A DNA stretch of 64,000 bases from Tetrastigma voinierianum (GCA_016808115.1 JAEQBH010005096.1:62001-126000); one strand, 5' to 3'. Positions 11,401 to 22,500 are shown, counted from the first letter of the stretch. The notes: generated by a model from the sequence alone, not told the origin. Translations and numbers: made by a program.

Positions 11401-12890
11401 CTGTTAGTGTTAAGATGTAAGAAGGCCAAAGAGTGTTAACGGCCATGAAAGCTTCGTGCTATGGTTGTAAAAGATACATCTTTTTTTGCAATCAATAAGT
11501 ATAAAGGTCTACATACTTGTGGAAATCCTTGCTTGAATTGGGACCATCAACAATTAGACTCCAACTTGGTTGCTGCTCATATCAAGGCAATGATTAAGGC
11601 ACAATTCGCTTTGTCTGTAGTTGTTGACCAAGCAATCGTTATGGAGAAATTTAGATATGAAATATCATACAAGAAGGCATTGGTTGGAAAACATAAAGCA
11701 TGTACAAACTTATTTGGGGCCTTTCATAAGTCATATGCATAGTTGCCACATTTCTTCATGACCTTAGAGTAGGCAAATCCTAGATGTGTTGTAAGTTGGA
11801 AAACATTTGACAATAATATGCAAAACGCCAAGATGTTTCAACACGTTTCTTAGGAGTTTCTTGTATCTATTGAAGGATTCAACCATTGTCGGCCCATTTG
11901 AGTATTGATGGTACACATTTGTATGGGAGGTATAAAAGCGAGTTGATGATTACTATGAGGTGTGATGAAAATAATAAGTTGTTTCCTCTAGCATTTGCTA
12001 GTATGAAATGAGAGAGTATTGATAATTGGAGATAGTGCTTGGCATGTATTAGAAATAGAGTAACTCAACATATGAGACTTTGTGTTATATCTGACAGACA
12101 TCTAGGCATTATTTCAGCAATGACTGATGTTCATCTTGGTTGGACTGAACCATATTCCTATCATAGGATTTGCATGCCTTATCTTGCAAGCAACTTTATG
12201 AATCAATTCAAAGATAAAATCTTGAAGAATTTGGTGTGTAGACCAGCTTTAGCAACCGAAGTTGGAAAAGTCAATAAACATATGAACACAATTGGAAGAA
12301 TTAATTTAGAACAATGATGGTTGGAGGCAATCCCTCTTAAGAAATGGGCACTTTCACACGATGGAGGTCTAAGATATGGGATAATGACTACAAACATGTC
12401 TGAGCTTTTCAACAGTGTTCTTAAAGGAGCTTGGAGCTCACTTGTAACTGCATTGGTTCAATTGACCTTTTTTCAGATCAATAGTTACTTTGTTGCAAGA
12501 AGGAAACAAGGTGCTAACATATTGGCATCGGATGAGCAATACACTCCATATGTTGATGTTAAGATTAAGGCACATGCGGTTAAGGCTGGATCATTTGAGA
12601 TTGTTTTTTACAGTCATAACCATGGACGATTTCATGTGAAGTTAAGGAATGGTCGAACATCGCCTCGACTTAAATGACCATAAATGCACATGTGGTAAGA
12701 CACTTATATATAGGTTTTCATGTAGTATATTATAGCGACCGTCAAATTCCGCTCTATAGATTTTTGATCATTTGTTTCAAAGGCTACTACAATATTCATT
12801 GGCTGCGATACATGATACGTCGTGGTCGAGTGGTACATAACATTAACTTAAAAAAATTACAATACTCCTTGATCACTAAGCTGCGGCATT
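8496..12890 (+). pseudogene. MuDR-type (MULE) transposase remnant, copy A, interrupted by a solo LTR
   Basis: Remains of a MULE transposase, which would bind the inverted repeats and catalyse cut-and-paste. The N-terminal part (about 8510-8815) looks like a PB1-type domain (VIVSLDVSIDCTYDQLLAI). After the solo LTR come an acidic Asp/Glu-rich stretch (about 10,900-11,050), the MuDR N-terminal domain (11,280-11,560; VVKDTSFFAINKYKGLHTC), and the catalytic core. Core Asp residues are in LSIDGTHLYG (codon 11907-11909) and ISDRHLG (12093-12095). A C-terminal KCTCGK motif near 12,690 is the start of a SWIM-type zinc finger whose last His is lost. In-frame stops at 11851-11853, 12009-12011 and 12033-12035 are shared with copy B. 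It cannot make a working protein. Confidence 0.9.
8828..10861 (-). mobile_element. Solo LTR of family A inside the MULE transposase
   Basis: Begins TGTGACGCCCC and ends CGGGTCTTACA. It is flanked by a perfect 5-bp TSD, CTTAG, at 8823-8827 and 10862-10866. Copy B has an uninterrupted site near 62236-62243. The reverse complement starts TGTAAGACCCGAGAAATT, the same start as the LTR at 29846, so this is an inverted family A LTR with no internal region. Near-identical short units (ATTCCATATAATTGAG, CACAATTATATTCC) are repeated three times at 9850-9990. No gene is present. Confidence 0.92.
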
Positions 12891-13000
12891 GTTAATGTGT
12901 ATGCCGACGTGGGTAGGCCGTACTAGTTTAGGTATTATTTTCATTTCCATCCTATATTAGTTGTTTTTTTTTTTAAATAACCTAAATATGTCCAAAACTC
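12826..13000 (-). repeat. Right terminal inverted repeat of MULE copy A
   Basis: Inverted partner of 3900-4100. It ends AAATATGTCCAAAACTC, followed by the target duplicate TCTTATTCC at 13001-13009. The transposase reading frame ends shortly before it. Confidence 0.85.
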
Positions 13001-13009
13001 TCTTATTCC

Positions 13010-13158
13010 TTTATCAATTAGTACAATGGCGAAGCTAGTAATGCATCACAAGAACACATGACATCAAAATTAGGTGAACAAGAGATAATTTGTGATTTCG
13101 AGTTTAGGGGTTCTCACATTGTTTTCAAAATTTTTATGTATAACCGATCCAAACCAAA
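13010..13158. other. Short flank right of MULE copy A
   Basis: Sequence between the MULE TSD and the next inverted-repeat element. It should continue the Gypsy LTR interrupted at 3899, but copy B is truncated before this point, so this cannot be checked within the window. Nothing recognisable. Confidence 0.3.
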
Positions 13159-13383
13159 GGGAAAACTATGCTATGTATCCTATCATTGAATATTTGATTT
13201 TTAGGTTCAAAGAATGTGAAACCTAGTACTAGTCCTTTTTAAGAAGAAAAATTAATAAAAAATTCTAAAGTTTTGAAAAATAATCCCTCATATCAAAACA
13301 ATTTTCCCTTCATAAAATGCCCTCCATTGATGTTGTTGAAAACCTATGATAAAATGGTTACTAAGGATATATGTACAACCATA

Positions 13384-13834
13384 ATCTACAATGGGTGCAA
13401 TCGAAATGGAATATGGGTACAACCCATTTAAACATTAGGTACTATCTTTTGGGGGCAATGGGTAAACTTTTAGACAAGCTTAGGTACAACCTCACCCAAC
13501 CTTAGGAACAACCTAAATGTACTATAGGTACTACCCAGGTATATCTAGGTACCACCATGAACTTGTTTGTAAATTCACTTAGTAATCCTTATGCATCATT
13601 TGAGTAAACATAGGGTACCACCATTATGAACTCTAGGTACAACACATTTTAAAATTAGGTACAACCTATCTAGCAGTCAATGGCATAGCTCAAACTGCTG
13701 AGCATGAATGCATCAATCGGTCTAGCTCTTTCTCACATCAACCGAATATGTACTCAACTAGTTGAGGTTTCATGCTTACCTAATGTTTAAATGGGTTGTA
13801 TCCATATTCCATTTCAATTGTACCTATTGTAGGT
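13384..13834. repeat. Nested foldback with TAGGTACAACC motif series
   Basis: Two arms of about 57 bp, 13384-13440 and 13778-13834, are inverted copies of each other (left CCCATTTAAACATTAGGT, right ACCTAATGTTTAAATGGG). Between them the short motif TAGGTAC(A/T/C)ACC or close variants recurs about eight times, for example near 13482, 13526, 13539, 13613, 13634 and 13656. Probably a small MITE nested in the larger element. No TSD identified. Confidence 0.65.
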
Positions 13835-13859
13835 ATTTAGAGGTGAGAAACAAGTTGGC

Positions 13860-14700
13860 GGAGCCACGGACAATATGGGGCCAGACCATTCGGCCGGGTT
13901 ATATTCGGACAATGTTTGGTTAGCCCGAAGCTGAGGGTTACATGCGGGGCCACGGGCTATGAGTCGAAATAGTAAATATATTAAAGATTAGTACTACAAA
14001 ATTTTAAATATTTTATAAAATGATTTTTTTTTGTTTAAAATACTTATAATTTGCTTTTATGTTGTTAAAAAACTATAAAATAAATTATTTTAATATTGAC
14101 CACTATATAGTATTATTATATTTTATTAAAACATGCAATTAAAAATACTATGATAACTATTATTTTTAACACAAAAATATTTTTAATAATAAAAGAAACA
14201 TATATTTTCATAACTGAAAATTAACTACTTTAAAAAATATTTACTAAAACATGTACAATTAGTAAAGCAGAAATACTATGTATAAATTGTATTGTAAAAA
14301 CATTGTATAATATTTTACAAAATATGTTATAAAAATTATTTTCATTTTCAAAAATAATAATTAATTTAGGTTTTTATAAGAATGTGTTTGAAGGAGATTT
14401 TAAAAACATTAGTGAAATATAGTTTTAACATAAATATTATCTAAAAACATCAATTTTTAGAAATTGAAAATAAAACTATATTGAAAAATTACTTTACAGA
14501 AATAAAATTTTCAAAAAAATTTGATTTCACCATAAAACAAATTTTTGTTTGATTTTTTAAGTTAATTAATAAAAAGTGGGCAAAAGCGGGCCGCCTCTTC
14601 CCAATCCCTCATAGGCCTAGGCCAATCCAAGCCAAGCCATTAGTCCCGAGTTCTATTCAAGTCACTAAAATCTAAGTCCGTCCTACTAAAATTTCTAGTC
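13860..14700. other. AT-rich insert flanked by GC-rich ends
   Basis: A very AT-rich core (about 13975-14570) is bordered by GC-rich sequences: GGCGGAGCCACGG near 13857 and GCGGGCCGCCTC near 14588. The left border resembles the start of some hAT elements, but no clean inverted repeat or TSD is seen. No coding sequence. Confidence 0.3.
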
Positions 14701-15204
14701 AAAACAAGTCAAGCCCATGTTCCCTTTTATAATTATCATTGGTTTTCAACAATGTTCGAACTCTTCCCATTTCCACTTTTCATACATTTATCTTGATCCT
14801 AAAATGGTAAACAACCTCAATGTATTCAGAAAAGGGAGAGGTTGAGAGACGAGTTTTTTTAGAGAGAATGACAAACGAGTTTTTTTAGAGAGAGTATTTG
14901 AACCAATTTCAATGGAGGGCATTTTAGAAAGGGAAAATTGTTTTTGAGACATGGGGGACTTTTTATCAAATATTTGGAATTCTTTATCAATTATTCTTCT
15001 TAAAAGATACTAGGGCTAATTTTCACATTCGTTGGGCCTAAAAAATCAAATATTCTATGGTGGGACCTGGCATAGTTTTCCCAAAGTGAAAGGTGCTTGA
15101 ATTAGCTTAAAATTTGATTTTCTATCGATGAATATCCATTTAGAGAAGGTGCAAACCTGCTTTAAAGTCTTGAGAATGTGAATCCATTATTAGAGAGAAA
15201 AGTA

Positions 15205-15440
15205 ACAAGGTTCCGTTCCTTTATTATTTTGAAAACTATTATTGAGAATAATTTTTAAAAATATAGAAAATATCATTTTGACATTCTTTGAAAATTGTTA
15301 TTTTTCTATTAATTTAGTGTTTTTTTATGTTTTTGAGAGAAAAAAAATAAAAATAAAACGTGTTATCTATGTTTTCCTTGTTCTTCTTATTTTTCATAAC
15401 AATAAGTAGTTTTCAAAAACAGTAAATAAACAAACAAACG
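15205..15440. mobile_element. hAT-MITE-like copy
   Basis: AT-rich block with facing ends: GTTCCGTTCC with TTTTGAAAACTATTATTGAG on the left, and GTAGTTTTCAAAAACAGT then AAACAAACGGGGCCCC on the right. Related blocks occur at 4630-4910, 27880-28460 and 61290-61550. No TSD confirmed. Confidence 0.45.
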
Positions 15441-15567
15441 GGGCCCCGAAATCTCCTTGCAGTCCGTCACGGTCCATAATGGAGTCCTTTAAGTTTTCGA
15501 TTTTCTTTCTAAATGTGACCTTAGGTCTATAATTTTTTCCTAAAATGGAATTATATTCGACATTTAA

Positions 15568-16561
15568 TTAACTCTTTTATCGAAAAGAGCACTTATATTA
15601 CATGAAATTACATGGCTTTACATCTTTGTTTCGGGGATGATTATTTATAGAGTTACAACCTTTGTTCAAATGATGGCAATGCAGAAAACAGATGTTGTTT
15701 TTGTGACGGCATTTAGGCCAATATCCACAATACTTGTAACCCTGATCGGCTTAATCATTTTAAGAGATGCACTATACTTGGGAAGGTATGTTATTTCATC
15801 CTTTAATTGGTAATAAATTCCATAAATGAAACTTTACAATTTGTTTTTTATAAATTATCTTTTAAAGCAGCTTTATAAAAACTCATCAAACATGTAGGTA
15901 AGATGATTAGGGTCTCTCACAGCTTAACTAAAAGTCTTGAATTCGAGCTCTGGAAATACAATTATGTTTTATGGTTGAGCTTTACCGTTCTTATGGTCAA
16001 TCCTAGCTCGAATCAGGATTAGTCTAGATGTGGTATGACATAAAGTATTTCATGTGTGGACAAACCAGATTCGAAGACTTCATATTATAAAGCTGACTTC
16101 ATAAAACAATAGAAAACAAGCTTTGTTCAAATGATGGGCTCAATCTTTTATTTTTTTCACGACCTTGGGTATTGGGTTAGCTTGTGAATACTTCGATGAA
16201 TCTCATGGGTCATAAAGTTAATGATCGAGTAGATCTCCAATTATCCTAATTAAGGGACTTATATTAATGATAATTGGGAAGCAGACTTTCAGGTGAAACC
16301 TACTAAGCTACCTTAGAGTTGGAAAAGAGTTTTATTGTAAAATATGTTTTACCTTGATTATTAAAAAAAAAAAAGAAGCCCATTCTTAGAACCTTTAATC
16401 ATAATCTTAATTTTGTTTTTCAGTATAATTGGAGCTATAATGATAGTTCTTGCTCTCTACACAACATTATCGGGAAAATAAAGGAGAAAGAGAAGAAAGT
16501 GATGGAGAATACAAATTTTGAACAAGGTAATGAAAGCAAACTAGAAATAAGTAGAGTTTAA
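15568..16561 (+). pseudogene. C-terminal exons of a WAT1-related (EamA/nodulin MtN21) transporter gene
   Basis: The only host-gene sequence recognised in the window. WAT1-related proteins are multi-pass plant membrane transporters of the EamA drug/metabolite transporter group. An open frame 15568-15785 encodes a hydrophobic segment including MQKTDVVFVTAFRPISTI and ALYLGS. It ends at a splice donor (AG|GTATGT at 15786), and the frame resumes after TTTTTCAG at 16424 with IIGAIMIVLALYTTLSGK. The split Ser codon AG|T joins correctly. A stop follows at 16479-16481. One frame over, a hydrophilic tail (KEKEKKVMENTNFEQ...) runs to a stop at 16559-16561, so either a one-base slip truncates the protein or the sequence has an indel. 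The upstream exons (most of the about 10 membrane helices) are absent; TE insertions lie immediately to the left. Most likely a truncated gene remnant. Confidence 0.8.
15786..16423 (+). other. Intron of the WAT1-like fragment
   Basis: Bounded by GTATGT and a pyrimidine-rich TTTTGTTTTTCAG. It contains a possible SINE-like insertion at about 15893-16060, with TCTTGAATTCGAGCTC resembling an RNA polymerase III B box and followed by a non-coding tail. A run of A residues occurs near 16362-16374. Confidence 0.6.
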
Positions 16562-16774
16562 CAAAGTGCATTTTGAAGTTGTAATTTGATCATATTATTA
16601 AAGTCAGCTTTTTTTTTATTAATATCTATTCACTTTATATATTACATTATACTGTTATGTTTTGGATTCGATCTTGATTCTTTTGTATGTTCAACCCTTC
16701 CCTTTACTACTTGCGTCGAGCCTCCAAAGCCTTAATCGAACTATTTCTAATTTTCTAAAGGATATATTTGTGCT
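16562..16774. other. Unassigned sequence downstream of the WAT1-like fragment
   Basis: AT-rich; probably the 3' UTR and flank of the WAT1-like gene. Nothing else recognisable. Confidence 0.3.
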
Positions 16775-18871
16775 TGTGAAACTCCGGAAGATCCAGATTT
16801 CTGAGGAAGGGTAGAACGATAAATTTCGGTCAAAATCCAGAATTTTTTTATTTTTTATTTTTATATCCCGGATGACGAAACAGACTTCACCATTGGAATA
16901 GTCTCGCGAAATCTAGCTACCACGTCGAATTTCGTCGAATTCTGAGACAGTTGAAATTTCACGTTTTTCGAGGCACCAAGAGTTGTGCGGGACACTTGGC
17001 GCAATTGAGTGGCTCAAGATGAGACACGTGTCAAGTGGAGAGCTAGTCAAACAAATAGCTTAAGTCGGACCTAGAAGAGACATGTGGCAACACATGATTG
17101 AAAGGAAATCCAAGGTAGATGGATAAGGTGATAAGGGTAATTTAAGGAGCCACTTAGAATACGACAACCGGTTAGGAGAGAGGGGAAAGGAAAGAGAGAA
17201 AGGCAAACCAAATTTGAGAGGAAGAGTTAGAGAGAAAGAGAGGCTCTACATTCTCTCTAGATTTTCTGATGATCGGACCATCAGTTTCTGGCGAAGTAAG
17301 GGGGAAGAGTTCATCCTCACGACAAGGGCTTCACATAGAGACCGGAGTTGGGGAGTTTTGACAAACTTCGAGAGGTAGGGGTTTTCTTCTACTTGGTTTA
17401 ATCCTTGTCTAAGGGCCATTCAAATGGCATGGGTTGTATGAGGCCATAAGTGGCCCCGTATGAGCGAATCCCCGAGACCGCCCAGATTGATGTGTTGGAG
17501 ATTCCAAGACTATTTTTGGATAGTCTGGGGACTAATTTTTGGATTAAGTAATTGTCCTTGAAAGGTCATGACTTTTGGAGCTAGTAGGAAGGGGTTGTCG
17601 AGCTGGTCGGGTAAGTTTGGCAGTAGACTACCTATTCATGTGTGACCTCTGACTTGAAAGGTCCTGCCTTCTTGATCCGAACTACGATTTGGGTGTTCTT
17701 ATATATGGAATCCCCACAGCTGGTCGAATTCAACCGTATGCTTGTGGAGGGCAGTGGGTTTTGGAGCTAGCCAAAAAAGGGAATTCGGAGCGGGAGTAGG
17801 TAAGAGTGGTTGGCGGGTAGAACGCTTTGTTCATATGTGACCTCGACCGGGTCCTTAACTTCTTTGTCGAACTCCGTTTTAGGTGTTCTTAGACTCTATG
17901 GAAATCAGTGAGTCAAGATTCCATTTGTATACTGTGGAGGGGCGTGGAGTACTAAATTTGGTGGAAAAGGGCTATTAAAGGGCTATCAGGCAGGTCGGGT
18001 AGGGCTGCCTATTCATATGTGACCTCAAACTTCGGAAGGTTATAACTTCTTCGTCCTAATCATTTTAAAATTAGACTCATGGAAAGCCCATTGAGTCAAG
18101 ATTGCAGTCATGTTCCTAGATATTGGGCAATCGTCGGTTGGGGTTCTGGCTTCTGCTAGATTGTGTTATGGTTTGTATGAATTAACATGTGAGTGTGTGA
18201 ATTGAGTTAATATATACGGCTGCTCGATGTTAATATGAATTATTGTGAAATGGCATATTGCATTTCATATGCACCGGGCAAACTCAGAACAGTAGGAAAA
18301 GAGCATGACATGAAAAACATGGTTGTCAAATGAATTTCATAGAAACATTTTCCGAAGAATCACTCGAGAGTCATTCCAACACCATCTCAAGGGATGAATC
18401 TACAACTATTTCTAGGTTATCCAATAATCATTTCTGAGGTTATCCAATAGAATTTTATCAAAAATTAGTATTATGTTTTCAAGAACAAAAACACTTTGTT
18501 TAAAATGTTGTTTCACACTCAAGCTTAGTAATGCGGTGAGGGAGCCAAGGAGGGCTCGAGATGATGTGGGTGTAATACATTCTCATCCATAACATGTAGA
18601 CACTGGTAGTAGGGACTTGTATGTTTTACTTGAATGTTTGCGTGCCATTACATGAGCACTTAGGTGGGGAGTAACCCTTTGTAGGAGATTATCAATTTCG
18701 ACGGGCTTTACTCACCCCGTCGCGGGATCCTCCTTCCGTACAGACGTGCATGAAAAAGCGTACTACGCCCAGAGGCCAGACAGCGTTTAATGGCCTTGAT
18801 TCATGTTTTGTATACATATTAGAACAACTTAGTTTTGATATAGCGTTTTGTATTGGGAGACGAATAATTTT
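16775..18871 (+). mobile_element. Family B LTR, copy 3, left part (split by CACTA)
   Basis: Starts TGTGAAACTCCGGAAGATCC, matching the LTR at 44876 (TGTGAAACCCCAGAAAATCC). It shares the early GATGACGAAACAGACTTCACC block, then ACACATGATT-type leader sequence. It also contains the approximately 185-bp internal repeat (units starting near 17641, 17836 and 18018), here only about three units against seven in the other two family B LTRs. A CACTA transposon interrupts it at 18872. No gene. Confidence 0.85.
17540..18130 (+). repeat. LTR-internal minisatellite, family B copy 3 (about 3 units)
   Basis: Units of about 182-195 bp contain GTGACCTC, a TAACTTCTTCGTC-like block, GTGTTCTTAGACTCTATGG and GAGTCAAGATTCCAT. 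The same unit occurs about seven times in each of the LTRs at 39914 and 44876. Confidence 0.85.
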
Positions 18872-19480
18872 CACTACAACAAAAATTAGCGCGTTTGGCA
18901 CTCAAAAGTGCCTCATTAGATTGATGTTGTGACAATTTTCATTTATCAGGCGCTTAGGATAAAAGCCAGTGCCAAGCGTTGCAATAATACAGCGCCAACA
19001 TATATTTGTTGGAGGCGCATCGATGCCTCTGGAAGTGTTTAAGGCACGAAAGCGCCTCTATGTGCTATGGTGGCGTTGAGGCATTTTATCAGGCTCTAAA
19101 GCCATTTTCAGGCACTAAAAGTCATTTCATCTCGTATGTCGAGACGTTTATTATGTCTCTTTAAATTACATTTTGAGGCACTAAACAATGCCTCATCTCG
19201 CCATATAATCGAGGCGCTTTATTATGCTTTAAATTTCATTTTAGGTATCGTAAAACAGTGCCTCACCTACCATATGTCAGGCGTGGTTATGCCTCTAAAT
19301 TGCCTGAGGCAACGAAAAGTGCTTCATCTCGTCATGTCGAGGCATTTTATCAGGTGGGCTCTTAAATTTCATTTTGCTGAAAAGTATGTCTCATCCAAGT
19401 ATATGTTGAGGCATTTTTTCTTCTTCATCTGTCCACCATTTATCTATCGGTGCACTTTACGCGCCCTTTGTTATTTAGAA
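18872..19480. repeat. CACTA left terminus and subterminal repeats
   Basis: After the terminal repeat come about six or seven copies of a unit of roughly 60-70 bp containing GAGGCACTAAA...GTGCCTCATCTCG...GTCGAGGC. It has internal palindromy (GAGGCACT/AGTGCCTC). Subterminal repeats of this kind are the binding sites of the accessory CACTA transposase in known elements. A shorter set (AAGTGCCTCGTG, GTCGAGGTG, ATGCCTCAA) is near the other end at 27155-27205. Confidence 0.85.
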
Positions 19481-20463
19481 AGCCAAGGTACTGGCCAGGC
19501 TCTTTCTCGCTTGATCAGCAAGATTTTGTTATGACTTTTACAATGCCTTGAAAGACAAAATTATATATATACCATCACAGTGAATGCTGCACTTGCATAT
19601 AAATGAATAATCACTTAACTTCAAAACCTTGAAACAATCCGAAGTATTATGTTTGACTATGTGAACATCCAACATTTACGTAGGGAATCTCAAAGTCAAA
19701 ACTATCATCCATCTAACACACGGTACTAAATGTGACAACTCACACTAGAAAAACTATCCGCGCCCCATGACTATGCCAAAATTTTCAACAAAGCAAAGTG
19801 GAAGTGCAAGAATAACATAGCTTCCAAGCATTCCCCACCATGGTCTACTAGAAGTCGCGAACAAAAATGAAAATGATTAAATCACAAATGATTTTAAAAA
19901 CTAAATTAAAAAAAGAATCTCAATAAAAGAACAAATATTAATCTTCATAATAATACCAAAGATAGAGGCCAAGCGATCAAGCAATTCGCAGACTCCCATG
20001 ATCTTGAAAATGATCCATAAGACCTTATTAGTCGTTCCTCCTGACTATAGAACCCGAATAGTCACTTTGTGTCTCGAATTTGGACCTAATTCTTCATCTC
20101 CAACTTCAACGATGGATCCACCACATACTTTTCCTAACGCAACTTTTTCAAAAGGACGGTTATGTCGGGTTCAACATCCATACCAGCCTCAAGATATAAA
20201 AGCTATTACAAACAACCATAATATTAAATAACAACCCAAAGACAGTGCCCATGAATAATACAACAACACCATCATAAATCATACAAACCAAGAATCATAT
20301 GGTATTGCCAAGCAAACCAAAGTTGCCACTTCCCAACATAACATAATTATGATCAGCATCGGGAGCGTAGTCCATTTATATGCCACTTCAAAAAAGTGAG
20401 CATACTCATAGAGTTTCAAATGACATTCTACTCAATAGTGGCTTTGAGCCACCGATGTGAGGC

Positions 20464-20760
20464 TCAACGTGGTTGTTCTGCGTTAATGCATTCGCTAACT
20501 GATGGATCTCCCTCAGATTCTATTTCACGCACAATAGACCTAATTCGCTCAATTCCTTGCGCGGTGCCTTCATTTCTCACTTGTAACTGTAAGGCAGCAC
20601 AATGACTTGCTTTGCTACTAGGAACTGTTCCATTAACATCAGCAGCTTTAACACCTAAACCATATAAGTTAACACGTCCATATTTTCCATTCCCTATGAC
20701 TTTATAGTAAGCATCGTTGCCATTATCACTTGAAGCCCCCGATGCATGTAGCATTTTCAT
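20464..20760 (-). pseudogene. Ptta/En/Spm-type (Transposase_24-like) fragment of the CACTA
   Basis: Open frame of 98 codons. YYKVIGNGKYGRVNLYGLGV matches the conserved 'G..R.GRV..YG.G' signature of the plant Ptta/En/Spm transposase family. The C-terminal half is charged (IRSIVREIESEGDPSV), as usual for that domain. It lies downstream of the TNP2 part on the same strand, as in other CACTA elements where it forms the second protein (TnpA-like) or the polyprotein tail. Exons on either side are not resolved. Confidence 0.7.
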
Positions 20761-22500
20761 TTGTTCCTATACATTGTAATCGATTTAGTATTCATAATAC
20801 CTCACATTTCAAAGTATAAATAGGTGAACTCACTTTTCTCTCCCACCAACGCATTGGGCGTGAGTACCGTCCTTCTGAATAACAAGTCATGAACATGTGA
20901 GAGAGCGTAGGGTTCATGACCAAGTTTTTCTATGCTACAACATTAAAGTAGTGTCTGTTATCTGCACAAGATATCAATTAGAAAACTTCAGCGCAAGATA
21001 TATCTAAGTCGAAATGACATCACAGGCAGAAAAACAAACAGAACCTCCCCACTGGAATAATGGAAACCTCTTTCGAATTGCAAGGAGGATATGGTCGATG
21101 ACTTTACTTTCTTTTATTTTTCACCGGCCTCCAACATATATAACTATGCATAAGTTTGAATTATCAGAATGAGAGAATTTATATGAGAAAAGAACATACT
21201 ATCCCTGATAGCCAATGCCTACAAGGTCATTCCAATGTGGATTCATCACTCGCCTGAACGCTTAAGGTTCTCATCCAAAGACAATTTGGAATCAAATATT
21301 TCTTAGTTTCAGTGTGTACTTTTCAAATTCCTCCATTTCTTTCCAATCGATTGTAAGATGTAATCTTCACATCCAAGGGGAATTTCAAATTTGTCCTGCA
21401 AAATAGAAGTTCGATGAGATATTTGATGATTACACTTATATTACTAATGTAGACAACAACATATCCAACTATCACCTTCAAGCAATTGCAAAGACTGCTC
21501 CTTGTTGCTTTTCTAGTACTCTCATTCCCCATCTCAAGACATTATGTATATATTTTCCATTATGAGCAAGAGTACTCTAGAAAATGTGCAAAAGTGCTTG
21601 TATGTCTTATCATTTGGCTATCCAAATTTGTTAAATGAAATTCTTTTGCGGGTTTCTTCGTCAATTCCCATACTTTAGACAGAGTAGCCCCCTTTCTCTT
21701 CTTTCTTCCACCTAAGATCACAAACTAAACAAAAATATCTGCATAATGAGATGACTTTCTAAAACCAAAGACACATCTAGCTTACCTAGTCACAACACAA
21801 ATCCTAGCCACATTCACTCATCACTGGCATCAAATCGAACATAAGCATCAAAACATTATCCCCAAGCCTTCAGTACTTTTAATCAATGTATCTGAACAAC
21901 ATTCAACAGATTTAAAAGATTTCAATTTTGACATTCCTATGTTAGGTTCAATACTACTTTAAGTAACATAGAGCACTTTGTTGAGTTAAACTCGAAATAT
22001 CATCATTATGTGCTCTTTCATGTGAAGCTTGAGCACTAATACATGCAATGACTTTCGTGGATCACTCGCTAGACGGCACTCCTCGTTTCTAACCTGCATA
22101 AAAGAGCAAAAATACATGGAGAATAATTTAGTACAAGTTTCAATCTAAAATAAGTAATAAAATGTCAAAACCAAATTTACTATTTTCAAGAAGACGGTAA
22201 TTGCCTAGAACCAAACAAGGAATAAAGGATGGACAAATTGATGAACCCGAAGAAAGAAGCTCAGAAAATTTTATTAGTTGTTCGATTATGTACTAGCATC
22301 ATTAATACAAATAGAAAAGACAACGACAACACACATATGAAATGTACATGTTTATTAACCCTACAATATCAACTATGAAAAGAAATGTAAAGCTCCTTCA
22401 ATAAATTATCATGTTATTTGTTGTCAGTAGCTCCTACACCTTCAACCCATCTATTTCATTATCATTGAAATATCACCGTGCATGTCTCGCTAGTAAATAA
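20761..22500 (-). other. CACTA internal region without resolved coding sequence
   Basis: Moderately AT-rich sequence between the two transposase parts. Splice-like junctions are probable but frames are broken. The 69-codon minus-strand frame at 21323-21532 has no recognisable motif. Confidence 0.35.

Larger units (their letters stand above)
1..12260 (+). repeat. Duplicated block, copy A (Gypsy remnant + MULE)
   Basis: This stretch is homologous in the same order and orientation to 54020-63626. The match is already present at base 1, so the block probably extends left of the window. It contains a Ty3/Gypsy pol remnant, its LTR, and a MULE inserted in that LTR at the same point as in the other copy. 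It differs from copy B by many small indels and by two solo LTRs (5269-8482 and 8828-10861) absent from copy B. The right-hand limit of homology is set by copy B, which is cut by another LTR, so the true right end is unknown. Confidence 0.9.
3900..13000 (+). mobile_element. MULE (MuDR-type) transposon, copy A, with two nested solo LTRs
   Basis: A Mutator-like DNA transposon. The left end GAGTTTTAGACATATT and the right end (AATATGTCCAAAACTC) are inverted repeats that continue inward for about 180 bp with mismatches. The flanking 9-mers are ACTTATTCC (3891-3899) and TCTTATTCC (13001-13009), matching at 8 of 9 positions, as expected for a 9-bp Mutator TSD. Inside lie a pyrimidine-rich leader (4140-4200), a short MITE-like region (4630-4910), and a broken transposase gene on the plus strand. 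Two solo LTRs entered later. Without them the element is about 3.9 kb. A paralogous copy lies at 60559-63626. Confidence 0.9.
13159..15082. mobile_element. Non-autonomous TIR element, MULE-like, 1.9 kb
   Basis: The left arm 13159-13330 starts GGGAAAACTATGC. Its reverse complement is at 14909-15082, which ends CATAGTTTTCCC. The two arms share long blocks, including AATATTTGATTTTTAGG, TTTTAAGAAGAA and AAAATGCCCTCCATTGA. Long terminal inverted repeats starting GGGAAA suggest a Mutator-like non-autonomous element. I could not find a convincing 9-bp TSD (CAAACCAAA against AAAGTGAAA), so the family call is tentative. It has no transposase; the interior holds a foldback (13384-13834) and an AT-rich region (13860-14700). 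Confidence 0.7.

Noticed and set aside
13151..15091. 9-bp TSD for the 1.9-kb inverted-repeat element
   Set aside because: CAAACCAAA and AAAGTGAAA match at too few positions; left as unresolved.
18960..19480. Regularly spaced palindromic repeats that could look like a CRISPR array
   Set aside because: Unit lengths are irregular, spacers are also repetitive, and they sit next to CACTA termini in a eukaryotic genome.
19136..19534. 132-codon frame in the CACTA left end
   Set aside because: Covers the subterminal tandem repeats; its codons are repeat units, not a protein.
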